64,000 nucleotides of DNA from NCBI GenBank assembly GCA_013396635.1, contig WBMW01000442.1:509329-573328 (forward strand). The letters are read 5' to 3'. Numbering within the stretch: the stretch's first letter is position 1; the number at the start of each line of letters is the position of its first letter. Below, in pieces: positions 48,155 through 63,100 of the stretch. Source of the DNA: Penelope pileata. Its lineage: Eukaryota; Chordata; Aves; Galliformes; Cracidae. Below the pieces are notes generated by a model. It did no database searches and was not told the origin of the DNA. It saw only the letters and a list, made by a program, of their open reading frames with translations. The position numbers were made by a program, and so were the translations under genes.

Positions 48155-48620
48155 CACCAATATTCCATTCCACTTTGTTGCTGTGCAACAGATGGCAGCA
48201 GAGGGGCAGCCTGACAAAATGGCGTCTGACGTGGGAGTGGGGATGAAGCAAAGGAATGTCACTGAATTCTTCCACGTGTTAAAGCCAGCACCCCTTGACA
48301 TTCATTGTCATTTGCTGAAGTTTCTGGAGACCAAACAGTGGATTTGGGCACAGTGAGGCAGTGCGTGGTGCATTTGAGCAGTGGCAACAATGATGTGAAA
48401 GACAAACCGTGTTCTGGATGACCATGCAGGTGTTTACAAGTGCAGCACGCAGGCCCTTGTTCATCACTGGCAAAAAATGCATAGCTAGTGGTGGTGACTA
48501 TGTTGAAAGATAGTGTTTGTAGCTGAGAATTTGCTCTATCAAGTAGTGTTATTGTGCTCTTCGTATCTGTTGTAGTTTCTGTGGAAATAAATAGGAGGCA
48601 TTACTTTCGGAGTGACACAT
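48155..48620 (+). mobile_element. Internally deleted mariner-type DNA transposon, copy 2, inverted relative to copy 1
   Basis: The plus strand parallels the minus strand of copy 1 from TATTCCATTCCACTTTGTTG to the terminal GGCATTACTTTCGGAGTGAC. The internal deletion is very similar. The transposase frame is broken by indels and stops after the helix-turn-helix region, and the left terminal repeat has decayed. It is a dead copy of the same family. Confidence 0.82.
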
Positions 48621-48637
48621 ATATTTGCACGTTGGTT

Positions 48638-48741
48638 TTTTTTTTCCTTTTTCTTTCTTCCTTTTTTTCTTTTCTATTTTTTTTGTCTGTTCCCATCAGC
48701 TACTTAAGGTGCATTCACTGTTTCATTTTTTTTTTTTTTTG
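48638..48741. repeat. T-rich low-complexity DNA
   Basis: TTTTCTTT-type runs and a 20-base T stretch follow directly after the second mariner copy. Confidence 0.8.
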
Positions 48742-51700
48742 AGCCTGATTATTTATAATTAGCATTTTCTACCCCCGTGTAATTGTGCTCTAAACTCTTT
48801 CACATTGGGTTAATTCACTGACTTTAAAATCTATTAATTGACATCCAGGGGGAAAAAAGTAAACATGTCTTTAAAGATGGCATGAATGGTTGAATCAAGA
48901 TTAGGTCCCCACTCTTTTAGTCCCTGATTTTAAGGCAAGGCTGCAGTCTTCAAAAATCAATTGTCTTCAAAGCTCCAAAAAGAAATGGAATGAGCAGGGG
49001 TCAGACTCAAGAGCATCCCTTGTGTGTGGAGTTAACATTACCTAAGTACTTTAAACGATCACTAATTAGTGCTTTCAATGGGCACTCTGAAGACCACAGG
49101 ATTGAAATATCTTATTTGGGAATAAACAATTGTGTGAAGCAGACAAGATCAACTCTCTAGCAGGGGCAGCAAAACAACTCTTCTGCTACAACCTGTAACC
49201 AGAGAGAGGTCCTCAAGGATCTGCTAAACCATTCACAATTGCCCCCCTTCCATTATTCCCAGGTTAGGACAGCCACAGGACTCTTGACTACAGGGGCAAG
49301 TGTGCTTCCCTCTGCAATTCAGTTTTCAGTACAGCCCTATTTGTCTTCAGTGAGGAACATCAGTATGCCCCTTGATCTTTAAGAGATGTGGCATTAAAAA
49401 AAGAAAAAAAAAAAATCACAAAACAAAACAGAAAAAGTCCTTATCCCTGCTGTCTGTTTCAGATGCAATTCAGAAACATTCCTAAAGTCAGTAAAAAGAA
49501 AAAATCATAAATATTTATTTCATAGTTGAATTGAATTCAATGGAGTTAGAGTTTACTATCCACAGCTGCATTTGAGTAAAATAGGATTATCTAACAGAGC
49601 AGCAAATTATTATTAAATAGTACCAACTCCTTGAGTTTCAAATCAATCACAATAAATATTTTCTAAGTGTAACAGGTATGAGAAAAAAGATCCTAACAAG
49701 GGCAAGAACACATACTGCCTGACATATATATTAAGTCAATTTTTAAGTGTAATTACAAATACTGAGTATTCTTTATGAGATTCACAAGTGTAATTTTCAT
49801 GAAAAATGAGAATAATGAATAAACATAAAGAGATCTGCCATAGAAAAAATGGAAACTTGCAGTAAGAGCCATTTGTACAAGTAATACTATATTAAATACT
49901 ACATTATTTGCCACTTTTTTTAAAAAAAAATACTCATTGCTGCAAAGTAGATGAGGATATATTACAGGGAGTTAGCAGAGGTTCTGAGGCAGAAGGATAA
50001 AGCTTTGACTTAGATCTTCATCCAGCACCTGCCATATTGCACAAATGAAGTTTTCCTTTCTGGAAAATGGGTGACTGTCACCTATGCACTTATGAAGTTT
50101 CACCTTCCTGAAGTACAGAAAAAAACATCTGTGATCATCAAATAAGCAAAAATGAAAGGGAGGCTATGGTAGCTCTAGAGAATGGTAAAATCCTCTTTAT
50201 CCACAGGAAGACATAATTTCTATTTTTAAAATGAAAAGTTGTGTGTAAGAAAAAATGTTTCTGATTTCACAAAGGCTTAAGGCTTTATCTGGAAAAAATT
50301 TTTGAAAATTTTGGAAAAAAAAGAATAATGTCCTGGAAAAAAATTTTCTTTATTTTGAAAAGAAAAAAATTTTCTCTTTCTTCCCTCCACTCCCAATTAC
50401 TGAAACTCCAGTTTCTGTTTGTCAATAAAAAAAAAAAAATGTCCTGGAAAAATTCTGACCAGCAAAACTGCAAGGCGTAATGTTCTATGGTGGTTCCTAA
50501 TAGCTGGTATTTCTTCACTAGACTCTGTGTCAGCAATTCACTTGTGCTTTATAGCTTATTTGTGTGGACAAGCTTAGCTGTTAAACCCCAAAGATAATCA
50601 AAAAACTTCATAGCTGATCTCTTTTATCAGCATTTTGTTTGAGGCTATAATTCTTAAGCTACAGCTGTAAGAACACTGACTTCTGATGTTTCAAGCTTCA
50701 GAGATGCTGCTAGTCCCCCCTATAGGTAGAAAACGAGACCTGGAAGAGTCTCGTTATACATATAACATCAGGAAAAGAATCCTCCAGAAATATCAACCCT
50801 AAGGTTTATGTAATGTGCAGCAATAAACTCTGAATTTCTCAGATCTGATGATGTGATATATTTTCAAGGGAAGGATCATTTAGTAAAATATTAGACAAAT
50901 TTAAACTGATTCTAGTCATTGTCACTGTCAAAACAGAAGAGCCTGTTGCTCCTTGTGGCCCTACCTGAGGAATTCATTGCTAGCTTTTATTTGTCTCCAG
51001 CACTGATGGGCAGACAGAGATGAAGTTGCCTTACTTTTGAGGCTTTGTTACTTTTCAGGGCATTGTATTCTACCAGGCCACTTTCACGGATGAATAGTGG
51101 CAGGGCTGTTTGTCAGCCCCAGTGTGACCAGATACTTGCACATGGGGCTCAGGCTTTGCAGGGCTCGTCTCTCCACTTACTGCTGGAAGCCCTCTGTTAT
51201 GCCTCATTCTGTAGAACAAGCAGTCTCAAAGTTAAAACAGAGATCATCTCTAATTGAATCAAGTCAATGTGTAGGTCAGATTGGAAGGATCTTTAATGTG
51301 AGAGATCACAAAATAGCGAGCTTTATGCAATTGTTGAAACAAATGCAATTTCAAAAGCCAACCGCATAAAGAGAGGTGCGAGTTGGCCACTGTGAGGAAA
51401 GCCAAGGCACAGCTTGGGGCTGATGCATGTTGCCTTCTTTGATTTCAGCAATGGTCCCATCCATGCCTTACTCTGTCAAAACGCACCTTCTATTTTTGTG
51501 GTTTGGTTACTACAGTTTAAGGTTCAGTTCTACAAAACCCTCCAGTTTGGTGCTAGTTAAGTGGATCAAATTATTTAGATGAATAACTGCATCCTGGATC
51601 AAGTTCTTTCTTTCTATGTTCATGTATGGATGTTCAAAATGAAATCTATCTAGACTGAGTACACTGGAATTTCGTCTTGGAAATGAGTTTATTTGTTGTT

Positions 51701-54700
51701 ATTTGTTGGAAGGCACAATGCCACCCGTCTTCCCTGTCTAGGGATTACATTCTGCAGATCTAATAGGAACAGAAACGTTCACCTTACATTCCTGAGTCAA
51801 TAGCTGTTGATTTTAGAAATGTGGTGTAGAAACTCCTCTGCAATGCAATCCAACTGTTCAATTGGTGACCAGAAATCAAAAATTATTTGTTAGAAAATGA
51901 GAATTATTGAATTATTTTCATTGCCCATTCATGAAAGTAGGAATGGAGTAAAATGAAGTCTCTATTATTTTAGCTGTGCAAGTATCATGGAGTTGGAGTA
52001 AGCCGTGTGTACCCCTCTTGCTACAACAGACTGATTTTGAAAAGCTGCTACTCACTAGTGGAGACAGTTGATCAGACAGGCTGGCAGGGAAACTGCACTG
52101 GATGAAGTTTAGATTGAAGACTATGATTAATGGCAACATTACGTTAAGGCTCGTGTTAGAGATGAAGCTGAAAATACCCTCTAAAGTAGCAGCAACCTTT
52201 CTAACTTCAAGAGGAGTAGCTAAATTCACTGTGGAAATAATGGAGATGCTTGCCCAATTTGCTGGTGGGGAAGGGAGAAGTCATCACCTTTAGAGGAAAG
52301 CATGGATACAAGATGATGGAGATACAAGCCTCTTGACACCATGCAGCAGCTGGAGAGGACAGTGGCGTTGAGCCTTTGCTCATATAACCATGTTACGAGG
52401 TACAGTTTGTGGTGCGGCACTTGCTGCTGGCCCAGACAAGCCAAGCTCTGCCTAGGAGCCACAGCGCTGGGGCACAGCATGGCTGTGGCTGACCCCTCCT
52501 CAGCCCAGGAAGGTGAGACTTGTGCAGGGTGACGTTGTGAGACAAGGATGAGCAGAGCAGGGCAGGGGTGCAGGTATGTCCTCGGTGCTGCCAGCCCCAT
52601 CCCTAGCCACAGCACCTTGTGCATCTGTAATTCTCAGGACCTCCTGGCTGTTTTCAGGGGAGTCCAGGAGATTACCAGCTGGGTTACGGATGGGGAACTA
52701 GGAAGCTAATTGGCTTGTCTGTTTTATCATAAAAGAAACATATGGCAGAAGATAGATCAGACTTGGGGTCTCTCATGACCCCAAATAACAATGTAAAAGC
52801 CAGATCGCTCTGCTTTTTAAACACCCATATGTTGCATAGCTAAATTCTCCTAAATAGATTTTTCATCTGCCTCATATATCACACTTAGTCATTGCAAGTG
52901 TTGAAGCAGGGTCATTACTTGCAGTTCCCAAGAGGAATTATTTAATAAAGTATTCTCATCACTGATTTGTTTTTTTGCTTTCCCATTGTGGGAAAAACTT
53001 GGAACTGTATTCCAGTTTTCTACATTTTCTAACATGTTAGCAGGAGAACAAATAAGAAACAGATTCTCCAGAAATCTCTCTACTATAGTGTTTTTAACAA
53101 AAGGATTCTTAAAATGAAAGTGAATGTCACTGTGCAGCTAGCGTAGGCTGAGATAGTTGTATTGCTTAAACATGCTCTTTAGGGTTTTAATTCATCCGGA
53201 AACCCTCTCAGAGAAATTAAATAGTACTCATGGGAAAGGATCCTTCTTTCAGCAAGTTTTCTTGGGACTTTCAGGGCCATTATCAGGCCTAATACACTGC
53301 ATTACCTTTCCAGTCACTTCTTTTCCCTTTGTTGCGATACCTACTTAAAATATCAAAGCTGTGAGAAGTTCAATGAGATATTGAAAACTGAGTAACACAG
53401 GTTTTATATGACAATCTCAAATCCCTCCCTCTGTCTTTTTTTAAGAATTCTTCACCAGTATCACTAGATGAAAAAGAAATAAAAAGTCTGTGGGTGGGAC
53501 ATGAAGAACTGACAAGGTACAGCCAGATCAAAAAGAAGCCTCCATTAATAAATCAAAAGGCTAAACAAAGGGCAGAACAGAAAAAAGTATTTTGAATCCC
53601 GTAACCTAGATGTGAGTTCTAAATAATGCTGCATTAGGACAGTTTACAAGATTAATTCCTAGCCATTCCAGCCTGAAGAAGAGGGAGGGGGGAGAAGCAA
53701 TATTGCTCATACAGGAACAATGACAAGGCTTGGAATCAGTTGACAGAATTAACATAATTTTCCTGAAGGTAAAGAGATAGAAAAAAATGGTAGTTCTTGA
53801 TGTTTCAGATTAAACATTAACGTTTGTGTTTTTTTTAATATGCACAACTATTGGTCTAATAAAGGTAAATACAGAAATAGGGGAAAGTAAGAGCAGGTGA
53901 GCTCTGTAGCTCTGAAAGTATATTTAGATAATCTGTTAACTACCACTGGACAGAAATAAAACCTATGAGCTAAAGGTGACACACCTATCACATGCCATTT
54001 TACCTGGAGTTGGTTCTACATTTTCAGAATCAACTTTCTATCAGATACTTCCCTTTCTAACTGTGTTGATGATCAGTATGATTAGGTATGAGATGCAACT
54101 GATAAAGCTGTAAGAACTTCAAAGCAGAGGCAGCTATTAAAACAAAACCAGTAAGAATGTTTGGAAGAACACTTTATAAGGCTGTGATAATATCCAGTGC
54201 ATGTTCCATGCTATGCGTAAGTTTATGACCCAACCAGTCAATTAGCTCTCCCGGTCCTGGACCAACAAGTTCCTTGTTGAGGTTTACAACATGTTCTGAG
54301 TTCATACCGTATCTCAACATCCTGTTCAAGGATGTCTCACATTGAATCATACTTTATCCAGAATCCTACTCAGGTCTGATGGACTCAGGACACAAAATCC
54401 AGAGATCCAGCCAAGAACAGAGGATAATGTACATTAAATTCCCAACAACCAAAATAGATTTATATAAACATACAAAAATCCTGCATGGTTTGTGATGTAT
54501 AAATATGAACTACTCACTATTTTAGACCATATCAAATAAATATTCTGCCTTGAATACATATTTGGTAGAATTGCAAAAATGTATGGAGTTCAACAACACG
54601 TTTTAAAAAAGCAGGTCTGTTCTTTCCATTGATGCGTTCTGAGCAGCAAATTTTGGTAGTGAATGTGCAAGGTTTCTGAGATGCATTGCTGTTTGTATTC

Positions 54701-56942
54701 AGTTACTTAATTCTTAAAATCCTTCTCAAAGGCAAGCTGAGATCCAATCTGTATAGTCCCATCAAATTAAAAGACAAAAGTGAAGATTCGGTAATCCATA
54801 TCCAAGCTTCCTGGGTCTAACTTCTAGAATATTACCTTAAAGTGACTGGTGGCTGTGAAAAGAGGTCTGCACCTGCTGGTTTTATCTCTAAAGATACAGG
54901 TCTAAACCTTTGCAAATGCCTTCGGCTTTACTTAAGCATTCTGTAATCTGACTGATGTCAATTTGAAATTGAAGGCAAATCTTTTTCACCAATAATTTGC
55001 TGTATTTTTAAAGATAAATAGTGTTTTGAACATGTTTATCAAATCAGACCTCCACTATGATTCTTTAACAATGAACCCAAATTTTTTAACCTGACACTTC
55101 AAGGTAGACTTGATAACCCCTAATCCTCAAATTCTCCATAATCTTTTCTCGCTTTGTAAATTGCCTTTAAGAAAGTAGCCTAGATATGTCTTTGATGTGG
55201 ATTTGTTCTTTATTTACTACAGCTTCTGAAAACCTTTGATAAATTAAGCTCACCAATAGAAACACAACATGTAATTCATACTTTGATGCCTGCTACTGAA
55301 GGAATTGCTATTCACTACTGCTGCTCAGTGGATTAGAGGTTCAGGATAAAATACACTGAAGGCCACCTCATTTAGATGGTTTCATATACCCAGATGAGGA
55401 AGACTTTGTGTGTTTGAGAAGCAAAACGTTTCTTCCATAATAACTTCCATATCTTACATAGGGCTGCTGCCTTCACTTCTGCATCTATGCATGTGAGATC
55501 CACTATAACTTAACTTTCAGAAACAGTGGTTCCTGTGATATTTTTTATATAAATATATATACATAAAAATAGGCATCTATATAAATAAAAATGAGTCAGT
55601 GGGACTATTGCTGGACAACTTTCCTCAGTATTTCAAGATGACCTGTTGTAAGCCATTCACACTCTGTGAACTGATAAATTTTGGATTAATGTGGCATTTA
55701 GCTCCACAAAAAGCAAATCTGGTTCATGTGACAGATGGCAAGCAGACAAATTTTAATGTGTGGAACCAGATGTACTTGCCTGAATCAGAAGTTGTTGATT
55801 CTCCAGCATCCTACAGGCTGTATTTGTTTGAGTTACATCAGTACTGCCTTGGCAAATTGTCATATGAAAAGACAGCAGATACATGCACACAGTAAGTGCA
55901 CCCTGCCAAATCATCTCTGCTTTTAATAGCCTCACATTCTAGATTATCTTAGCTCAAACAAGACATTGATGATTGCAAGCCATACCTTTCCCTGCAGCAT
56001 ATTTGAGACTGAAAAGTTTGGAGAGATCAGGGCTTTTAGTATCTTGTACAATTGAATCCTTAGGCACTCTTGAAGCTGAGAGTGAGTTTCAGTTGAAAAC
56101 ACAAATGAGCGGCTGCACTGCTGTTGTCATCATTTTACATAAAGTGATATGCCAGAAAGTCTCTTAGTAGTTTGGGTTTGCTATTAACTCTAATATGTAA
56201 TGGCTTAAAATTATGGTTTAAATGCTTAGGATTTTGTTCCAGAATGAGCAACATTCCAAAAGTGTTTAACACTAAAAATGGACATAAACAACATTATAAT
56301 TAGGCAAAGCCTATTTTGGGAATGTCTGAAAGAATGTCAAGAGTTTGTTGGGCCAGTGCCCAATGTCATCATTTTGTATAATGACTCTATTCATCCTGTT
56401 TAAATGTAAAATCACAACACTTTTCTTAATTGTAGGGCAAAAGACAGGAGACTCTTCCTCACTCTTTTCTCCACACATTTTACAATGATCTTCCCTTTTA
56501 AGATGCACTGTATCTTTGCTTTAATTTATGTTCTGCTTCCATCTCTTTACTTACACAGAGAAATTTTGCAAAGGTTTCAAAGAATTGCAGACACAAACAT
56601 GAGTGTGAAAGTGCAGGCCTAAAGACACAAAGATGTCTGTTTACTGTTACAGAAGAAAAGAACAGAAGAGAGGAGAAAAAAAAGAGAAGAAAAATGAAAG
56701 GACAAAGGGAAAGGCACTGCTTTCCTTGCTTAATTAGTAAAAATGCTGGTCAGATCAGGCAGTGTATTTAAGTTGATTTACATTTGCATTGTAATTAATG
56801 GCAACTAAATGAATTTGAATTTTTTTCATCTTCTTTGATGGATGACTTTGGGGATTGTCTTGTAGAGTTCATACATAGCACTTCAGATCATCTGACCTTT
56901 TAATCCAGAGACTTTTGCCTTTAAGAAGAATTCTTTTTTACT
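48742..56942. other. Intergenic spacer; no gene seen
   Basis: Mostly AT-rich. A GC-rich but CpG-poor patch at 52430-52620 and an AT microsatellite-like stretch at 55540-55590 are the only compositional changes beside the repeat block listed separately. Confidence 0.5.
50281..50455. repeat. AT-rich inverted and direct repeat block
   Basis: AAAAAATTTTTGAAAATTTTGG and related AAAATTTT palindromes are interspersed with a direct repeat of AATGTCCTGGAAAAA near 50327 and 50438. It can form several small hairpins. Confidence 0.6.
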
Positions 56943-57122
56943 ATGAGGGTGGTCAAATATTAGTCCAGGTTGCCTAGAAATGTTTTGAGATCTCTTGGAG
57001 ATACTCAAAACTTTACCGTACCTGAGCAACTTGCTCTAACTGGACCTGCCTCAAGCAGGGGTTGGACTGCATGACTTCTGAAGTGGCCTTTCAGACCAAA
57101 TTATTCTGATTATTCTGATGAT
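56943..57122 (+). mobile_element. CR1 LINE, 3' end fragment
   Basis: The order GAGGGTGGT, CCAGGTTGCCTAGA, GAGCAACTTG, CTGCCTCAAGCAGG, GGTTGGACTGCATGA, GGCCTTTCAGACCAAATTATT matches the bird CR1 3' end. It closes with the diagnostic short tandem tail (ATTCTGATT repeated). Only the untranslated 3' part is present, the usual 5'-truncated state. Confidence 0.92.
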
Positions 57123-60100
57123 AGATAAGAAGATGAATAAAAAGACATAGTACACCTCCCTCAGATGGCTGTGAAACATGGGAAAAATATGATGGGTTCT
57201 TCTCTGTAAATCTTTGCTTACATCTTCTCCATAAATTTAAGTATTGAAATTAGGTTGCAGATTGCTTAGTTTGGTTTTTGGATGTATGGATATGGACTAT
57301 TGTCTCAGATTTTAGAAGTTAATGCCTCCAAATGCTGCTTCTTCTACCTTTTTACTTTATTCTCTTTTCATGTTTTTGCTGGCTAATAGTTATTCAAGTT
57401 CAGGATTATCTTTTTTTGATCACTGATAGAGATTTAATGGCATGGTGAGTTGAATAGTTTAGACACTGGTACACATTTTTTTTTCTTTTTCATGTAAAAT
57501 AAGGAAACAATAAAAGTTTACAATAAGGAAAACTTCTCAAGAACAGATCCAGCTCATAGGCAAATGTGTTGGACAACTCCCAACACATTTCTGTGTTTAC
57601 TAATTGATGCACCAAAGTCCAAGAGTCCAGGAAGATGGTAGCACATATAGATTAGATTATACAGAGATATGAATTCTGGCTAAGTGTTTTTAGCAAAGAA
57701 AAGGATATTGCAGTATGTTTACATATTTAGAAGACTAATAAATGATAAATAACTTACTGACTAAAGATGCTGTCAGTAGACAAAAAAAATTCCCCTGACA
57801 AAAACATTTGGAAATATATATCCTTTATTATTTATTTATTATTCTGATATTTTCTCAATTAAAAAAGGAAAAAAAAAAGAAAAAATGTTTAGATCAAAGG
57901 CTAAATTTTGCCATCATTTATGGTGATACAAAACTAAAGTTAATTCATTCAGTTATGACTTCAGCCATCAGTTGCAGTCATGGCAAACTTAGTGCAAAAT
58001 GAGGTAGCTAACACTCTTGTGCTGTATGAGGACTCTTGTCCTTGAAGTTTACATGGTACAGTGAAGGTATCCACTTCAGAGTTACCACGTTTATTCTCTT
58101 TAGAGGTACTGGAGAGAGGGTTTGTGATGAAATCTGATTCTGAAGTTAGTAATTTAGGTTGTAAGTAGGAGGAATGCCTATTTTCCTCTAATCTAAATCA
58201 ATCTGTCTATATATCAAGTATTCATTATGTACAAGTGCATATTGTAGACTTTTGAAGCAAGGTGAAATGAACCTTGCCTTCTGCCTGTGAACCAATGCTT
58301 TTCCACAGAGCAGTTCTGGAAATAGTGCAAGGTCCTTCAAGCCTTCAGGACATTTTGGCTAGGTCTGTATTACTGGATAAGAACTCCTGTTCCTGGCTGC
58401 AAACCTTGACTGTGTTTGCTCCCAAGCAGGGTGAGAGCTGGACGTGACATGAGCTGAACTGTTCTTCCTAGTCCCACTCTACTTTCACGGTAAGTAAACC
58501 TGAAAAAGTAGGGAACACGCCATATGTGGTATGCTCTGAACAAGAAGGCCAAGGCCTCATGGTATGTACCATTAGGTTCAACCTCAATATAGAGAGAACA
58601 TTTTATGAGGCAGCTACTGGGCTGTAAGCATGTAGACTAGGCCTCTGGGCATCAATGCCTCCATCTTCATGACCCTTTCTTCATGCTCTTTGAAAACTAA
58701 GCCCATTACTTCAGATGATCCTTTCTGGTATATCAGCACGATTCATCTACTGACGCAGATGGAGTATCTCAGTCTTGCACCAAAGTAAGCTGAGGGAAAT
58801 TTGGCCCTGTGTTGCTCTGCTATAGGGCTGTTGGACGGACTGCTATTTGAAGTAACAGAACAAGTCGTGGATTTCCTGGTCTGTAGACAAAGACAAATGA
58901 GACAGGAGAACATTCTCTGAGCAAGGAGCCCTTCATGAGAGGGAATTGGAGTAGTGGAAAGTCTGTGCTCAATTACATTAATGAGATAAATCATTTATCT
59001 GCCTTGAATCGAATTTGCTGCATGATTTAAAGGCATCATCACTGTATGCAGTGTTGTCATTCCTTGTTAGTTGTTATTTCCTTGTTGTTAATTCTAATTC
59101 TTATTGCCTCTCAACTGTCCACATTCAGAAAGAGAAGTGCATGGGTTTTTTTTTGTGTTCTGTTGCTATGTAATGTGATATAAAACAAGTTTGGAGTGTC
59201 TCCCTGAATGCATGCCACCAAAACTAGGCCAGAAATCCCTTCCGCTGCAGCTGCTAATCATTAAATCATGGACCTGTTCAAGAAGACCTATATCCTTATG
59301 GCAAGCTGCATGAGAACCTTTGTGAAGGTATTTGTATAACAACTTAGAAATCCCCTGGAATACAGAATATGTGCACCCTCTTCATGGTTTGGATAGAAAA
59401 GTCTTTTGGTTTTAATAGAAACACTACAAAATTATGAACAGGACTTACAAGCATGTATATTTGAATGTACAAAGAGAGAGAGAGTTATTTTAGTAGAACT
59501 GAGCAGAAAATTCTAGTAGAAATGAGAATTCTAGAAGAATTGAGGGAGGGAAATAAAGCTTTCACAAACTAAAGTTTCTGTAGACAAAGCAGATTATTTT
59601 CCTCAAAGTGTATTTTATGTTGTATTTCTTAGAACAAATGGGGAAAAGATAATTTTGGACATCATGTTTTCAATTTCAGACAGTGTAATTTTAGGCATAC
59701 TATTTATATGGCTGAAGTTTGTACTTTAGTCAGTATGTTTTTCCTGAGATATTAACTACAGTAATAAGCAAAACTGCTATTTTTTTTAAAGCAAAAATCT
59801 GTAATGATACCAGGCTCTGTGTTAATTTGCAGCTCTGCATAAGATTCAAAAATATTTGGTAAAATTCTAGGATGTTTTCACAAGGCCTCAGTTCCTGAGT
59901 ATGGAATTGAAATATTCAAGGTTTGAGTGCTTAATTAAACACACTTTTACTGTAGTAATTTTGAAACCAGGAGTGTTTTATATTTCTTGTTAATACACAA
60001 AAGTCACAAATATTCAGTATCTTTTTTAACAAATTTTTAACAATGTTTATACTATTATAAAACTTAAAGTGTTAAAAAAACCTTAAACCAATTTGAAAAA

Positions 60101-63100
60101 GAATGCATGGGGAAAAGAAGAAAACCTACAGTATTTTATGGGTATATTCTCTAAACGAAATGAACCTTCTGCTCAGCAATAAGTATTATGATCTCTAGTA
60201 GTTCTTGAAATTTTGCAAGTATGAAAACCCGAAGAAAAGATAATAAGTACTCTATCAGTAAAAACACAGTCTGCACTTGATCAGTAGTTGGACAGGTGTA
60301 TTCACACCAAATGTACTATCTTAGTGTAAGGTGTGCTGGATTCTTTGTGGCCCAGTGCTGGAGCCTGGAGCAGGGCAGCTGGCTGGGCTGTAGGGGTGGG
60401 CATGGGGACTGCAGCCCCTGCCAAGCACGAGGATGCTGTGCTGTGGGACAGCTGATGCTGGTGTCTGTGTGAGGCCACTGCAGCAGCAGGACTGTGCCTC
60501 TCCCCTGTGCAGGGCATTACTACGCAGGATGGACAGACACCTGCAAAGAGCACATTTGGGGCCTCTGTTATAATTAGGACTCACTTTTTTTTTTTTTTCC
60601 CAACTCAGTGGAGCTGTGATTTTTGGCAGATGCATGCCACTAATGCTAGTCTACCTCACAGGACTGTTGCGAAATTCAGTTAACTAATATGTGGTGCTTT
60701 GGAGATCGTTACAAATTGCTCTGCAGCTGAATTTCAGACTCATCACCTGTAGGATTTTTGCCACTAGCTTCAATGTGTAGAAGATTTGGTTGTACAACAA
60801 AAACTGGAGAACAGGTCTTTATGAGACTCAAAGTGTATAGTAAAAGGAGGAGAGCCCTGAGTGCCTTCTAACATGTAACAATATCGATCTGCTACCGCTG
60901 ACCTCCCACTGCTGCAAGCAGAATGATTAAGCAAAGGCTGTTTATTTCCCTATAGATCAAAGAGAGGCAACAAAAGACGTCTCCCCAAAAGGTGGTTTGC
61001 TGGAGAAGTCAGCGCTCTTGTTTCCCTATCTGATCAGCAGATTCCTTCAGCTTGCATTGATAATCTCAGCCACTCCTCAGTCAGCCTCAGCCCTGTCATC
61101 AGTCTTGTTGGACAAGATGCCTGACTCTTCCCAGGCTGCATGAGAGAATAACAGTGTTGCTCTGGCATAGCTAAAATACAATAGATGGGAGCTGGAATAT
61201 AAAGTGGGGAATTCCTCACATACCTTCCCATTTTCATGGACTATTGGCAGCGAAGAAGGGGGAAAAAAAAAAAAAAAAAGCATACTCTGGCATTCAGCCA
61301 GATATTTCATTCGTTTTCCTTTTAATTGCCTGAAGTCACTCCGCATTGTGTGAGGGTCCCCCCTCCCCAACCTCTCTTTTCTCTGCATCCTTTCAATCCC
61401 TCCCAGCCTGGCAGCTGCCCTCAGCCCCATGCACTTCAGCAAGGCCAGGCCCTGTGTCCCGCACAGCCTTCCTGGAAAGCAGCACCTGGGCATCTGCCCC
61501 ACAGGCAGGCTGCTCTCAGGCCTGGTATGGCCCTCTGCTACTGACTGCTTGCCTTACCCACAGTCAGCCATAGCATCATTACCTCAGGCAAACTGTCCTA
61601 ACCAGTGGAAATAAGTGTGACTGCAATGGCATGCATCAGCTGGGGTCTTTTCCTGGCTCTCATCCTCTGTGCATCTGAGATGTCATCTCTAAGGTTTTAA
61701 CTGAATTTCAAATCCCAACTGCAGTTTGCTTTCTCATATACTCACTGCAGTATCAATGAGGTAGAACAGCCCCTTCTCCCAGCCCTGCACTGCCAGGCAG
61801 TGCTATTGAGATGTGTTACATGGAGGTGTTTCGTTCCACTTAGGAATAAGATGTTTTTGGGAATGCAGTGGGTATTGCAGTGTCTCTGTCCCTGAAGAGC
61901 ATTGTTGAAACACACCGAGGTAGAAGGTGTGAGAAGCAGTGATTTTTTTTCTTCAAAGAATACTAAAGAATTTTTTTTTAAAATTATGCTGATGAGCAAA
62001 TCACTCGAAGACCTTGTTTAATATTTTTTAACAAACTGCTTTTTTAATAATAATTCAGTGAAAATGCATTTTAAAGAGCTTTGATACAATCTTTATCTCC
62101 AAATCTTTTACATAAAGTGTTGGATATGTTGGTATAACAGTCATTTCAATAAAGTGGATTAGAATACATCTACTGTTCATTAGGGACCGGGTCCCTGGAT
62201 ATCTTACAGATTGAGATCTCTTTCCCAAACAGTAATCCATACAAAATATATACTGACCAAACAGACACTGTTGAAAGCTGATATTTTATTCTTTTTATTA
62301 TATAAAATATATATGGGATTATATAAAAAATATATGGGATATTCTGTAGAATTCAGAAAGAAATGAATCTTCTAGATTTTGCACTTTAAGGTGATGTTCT
62401 GGGCTGTAGGAGTTACTGTGGCTTTTGGGCTAGTATCTGTATTCAAGCTTAACTTAGCCTAGTTCTCAGTTGACAATTATATGTCAGTGAATATCATTGT
62501 GATCTCCTCTGTTGTAAAGGTTGTAACAGAATGAAAACAGAGGAAAAGAAAGGAAATCTTATGATTGATGAGAGAACAGCATAAGGCTGAAGTCTCCTTA
62601 GGAAACCAAAATAGAGAAACAAATTAAAATGAAGTAGTGTTAATGGAATTTATACTCTTTGGAAAAGTTCAAAAAACATGCTTGCAAATGTAGATTAGGC
62701 AATGCATGTTATTACTCAGGTTCTTTCTGCGTCAAATGTCTCAGCTCAGTGCTAAATGAGACTAACCAGGGAGCTTGTGTGAAAAACAGCACGGTGTGTT
62801 AGGAGCACCTTTGGCTCCAAGCAGGAGCTAAACGACATTTGTTATAACTGCATTACCTGGTTGGGGAGCAGAGTACAGCCCAGGCCCTCTCCCACACTCT
62901 TTGCCTTCAGGACAGTAACAAGGGAGTACAGGGACATGCCTCTCAGGTGTCCCCAAATCACGTGTGACAGGAGCCGGTGACAGTGCCGGCCAGCAGTGAG
63001 CCTTGATGTCAAAAGACTTTGGATGCAAGCTCTGTTTGGCTTTCAGTATGACCTCCAGCTCGTTCCGGAAGCACAAGGGTGGCCCATTGATTCACATCAT

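Noticed and set aside
60302..61614. Possible first exon of ANO1 in GC-rich patches
   Set aside because: The patches are CpG-poor and no anoctamin-like residues or splice donor context were seen.
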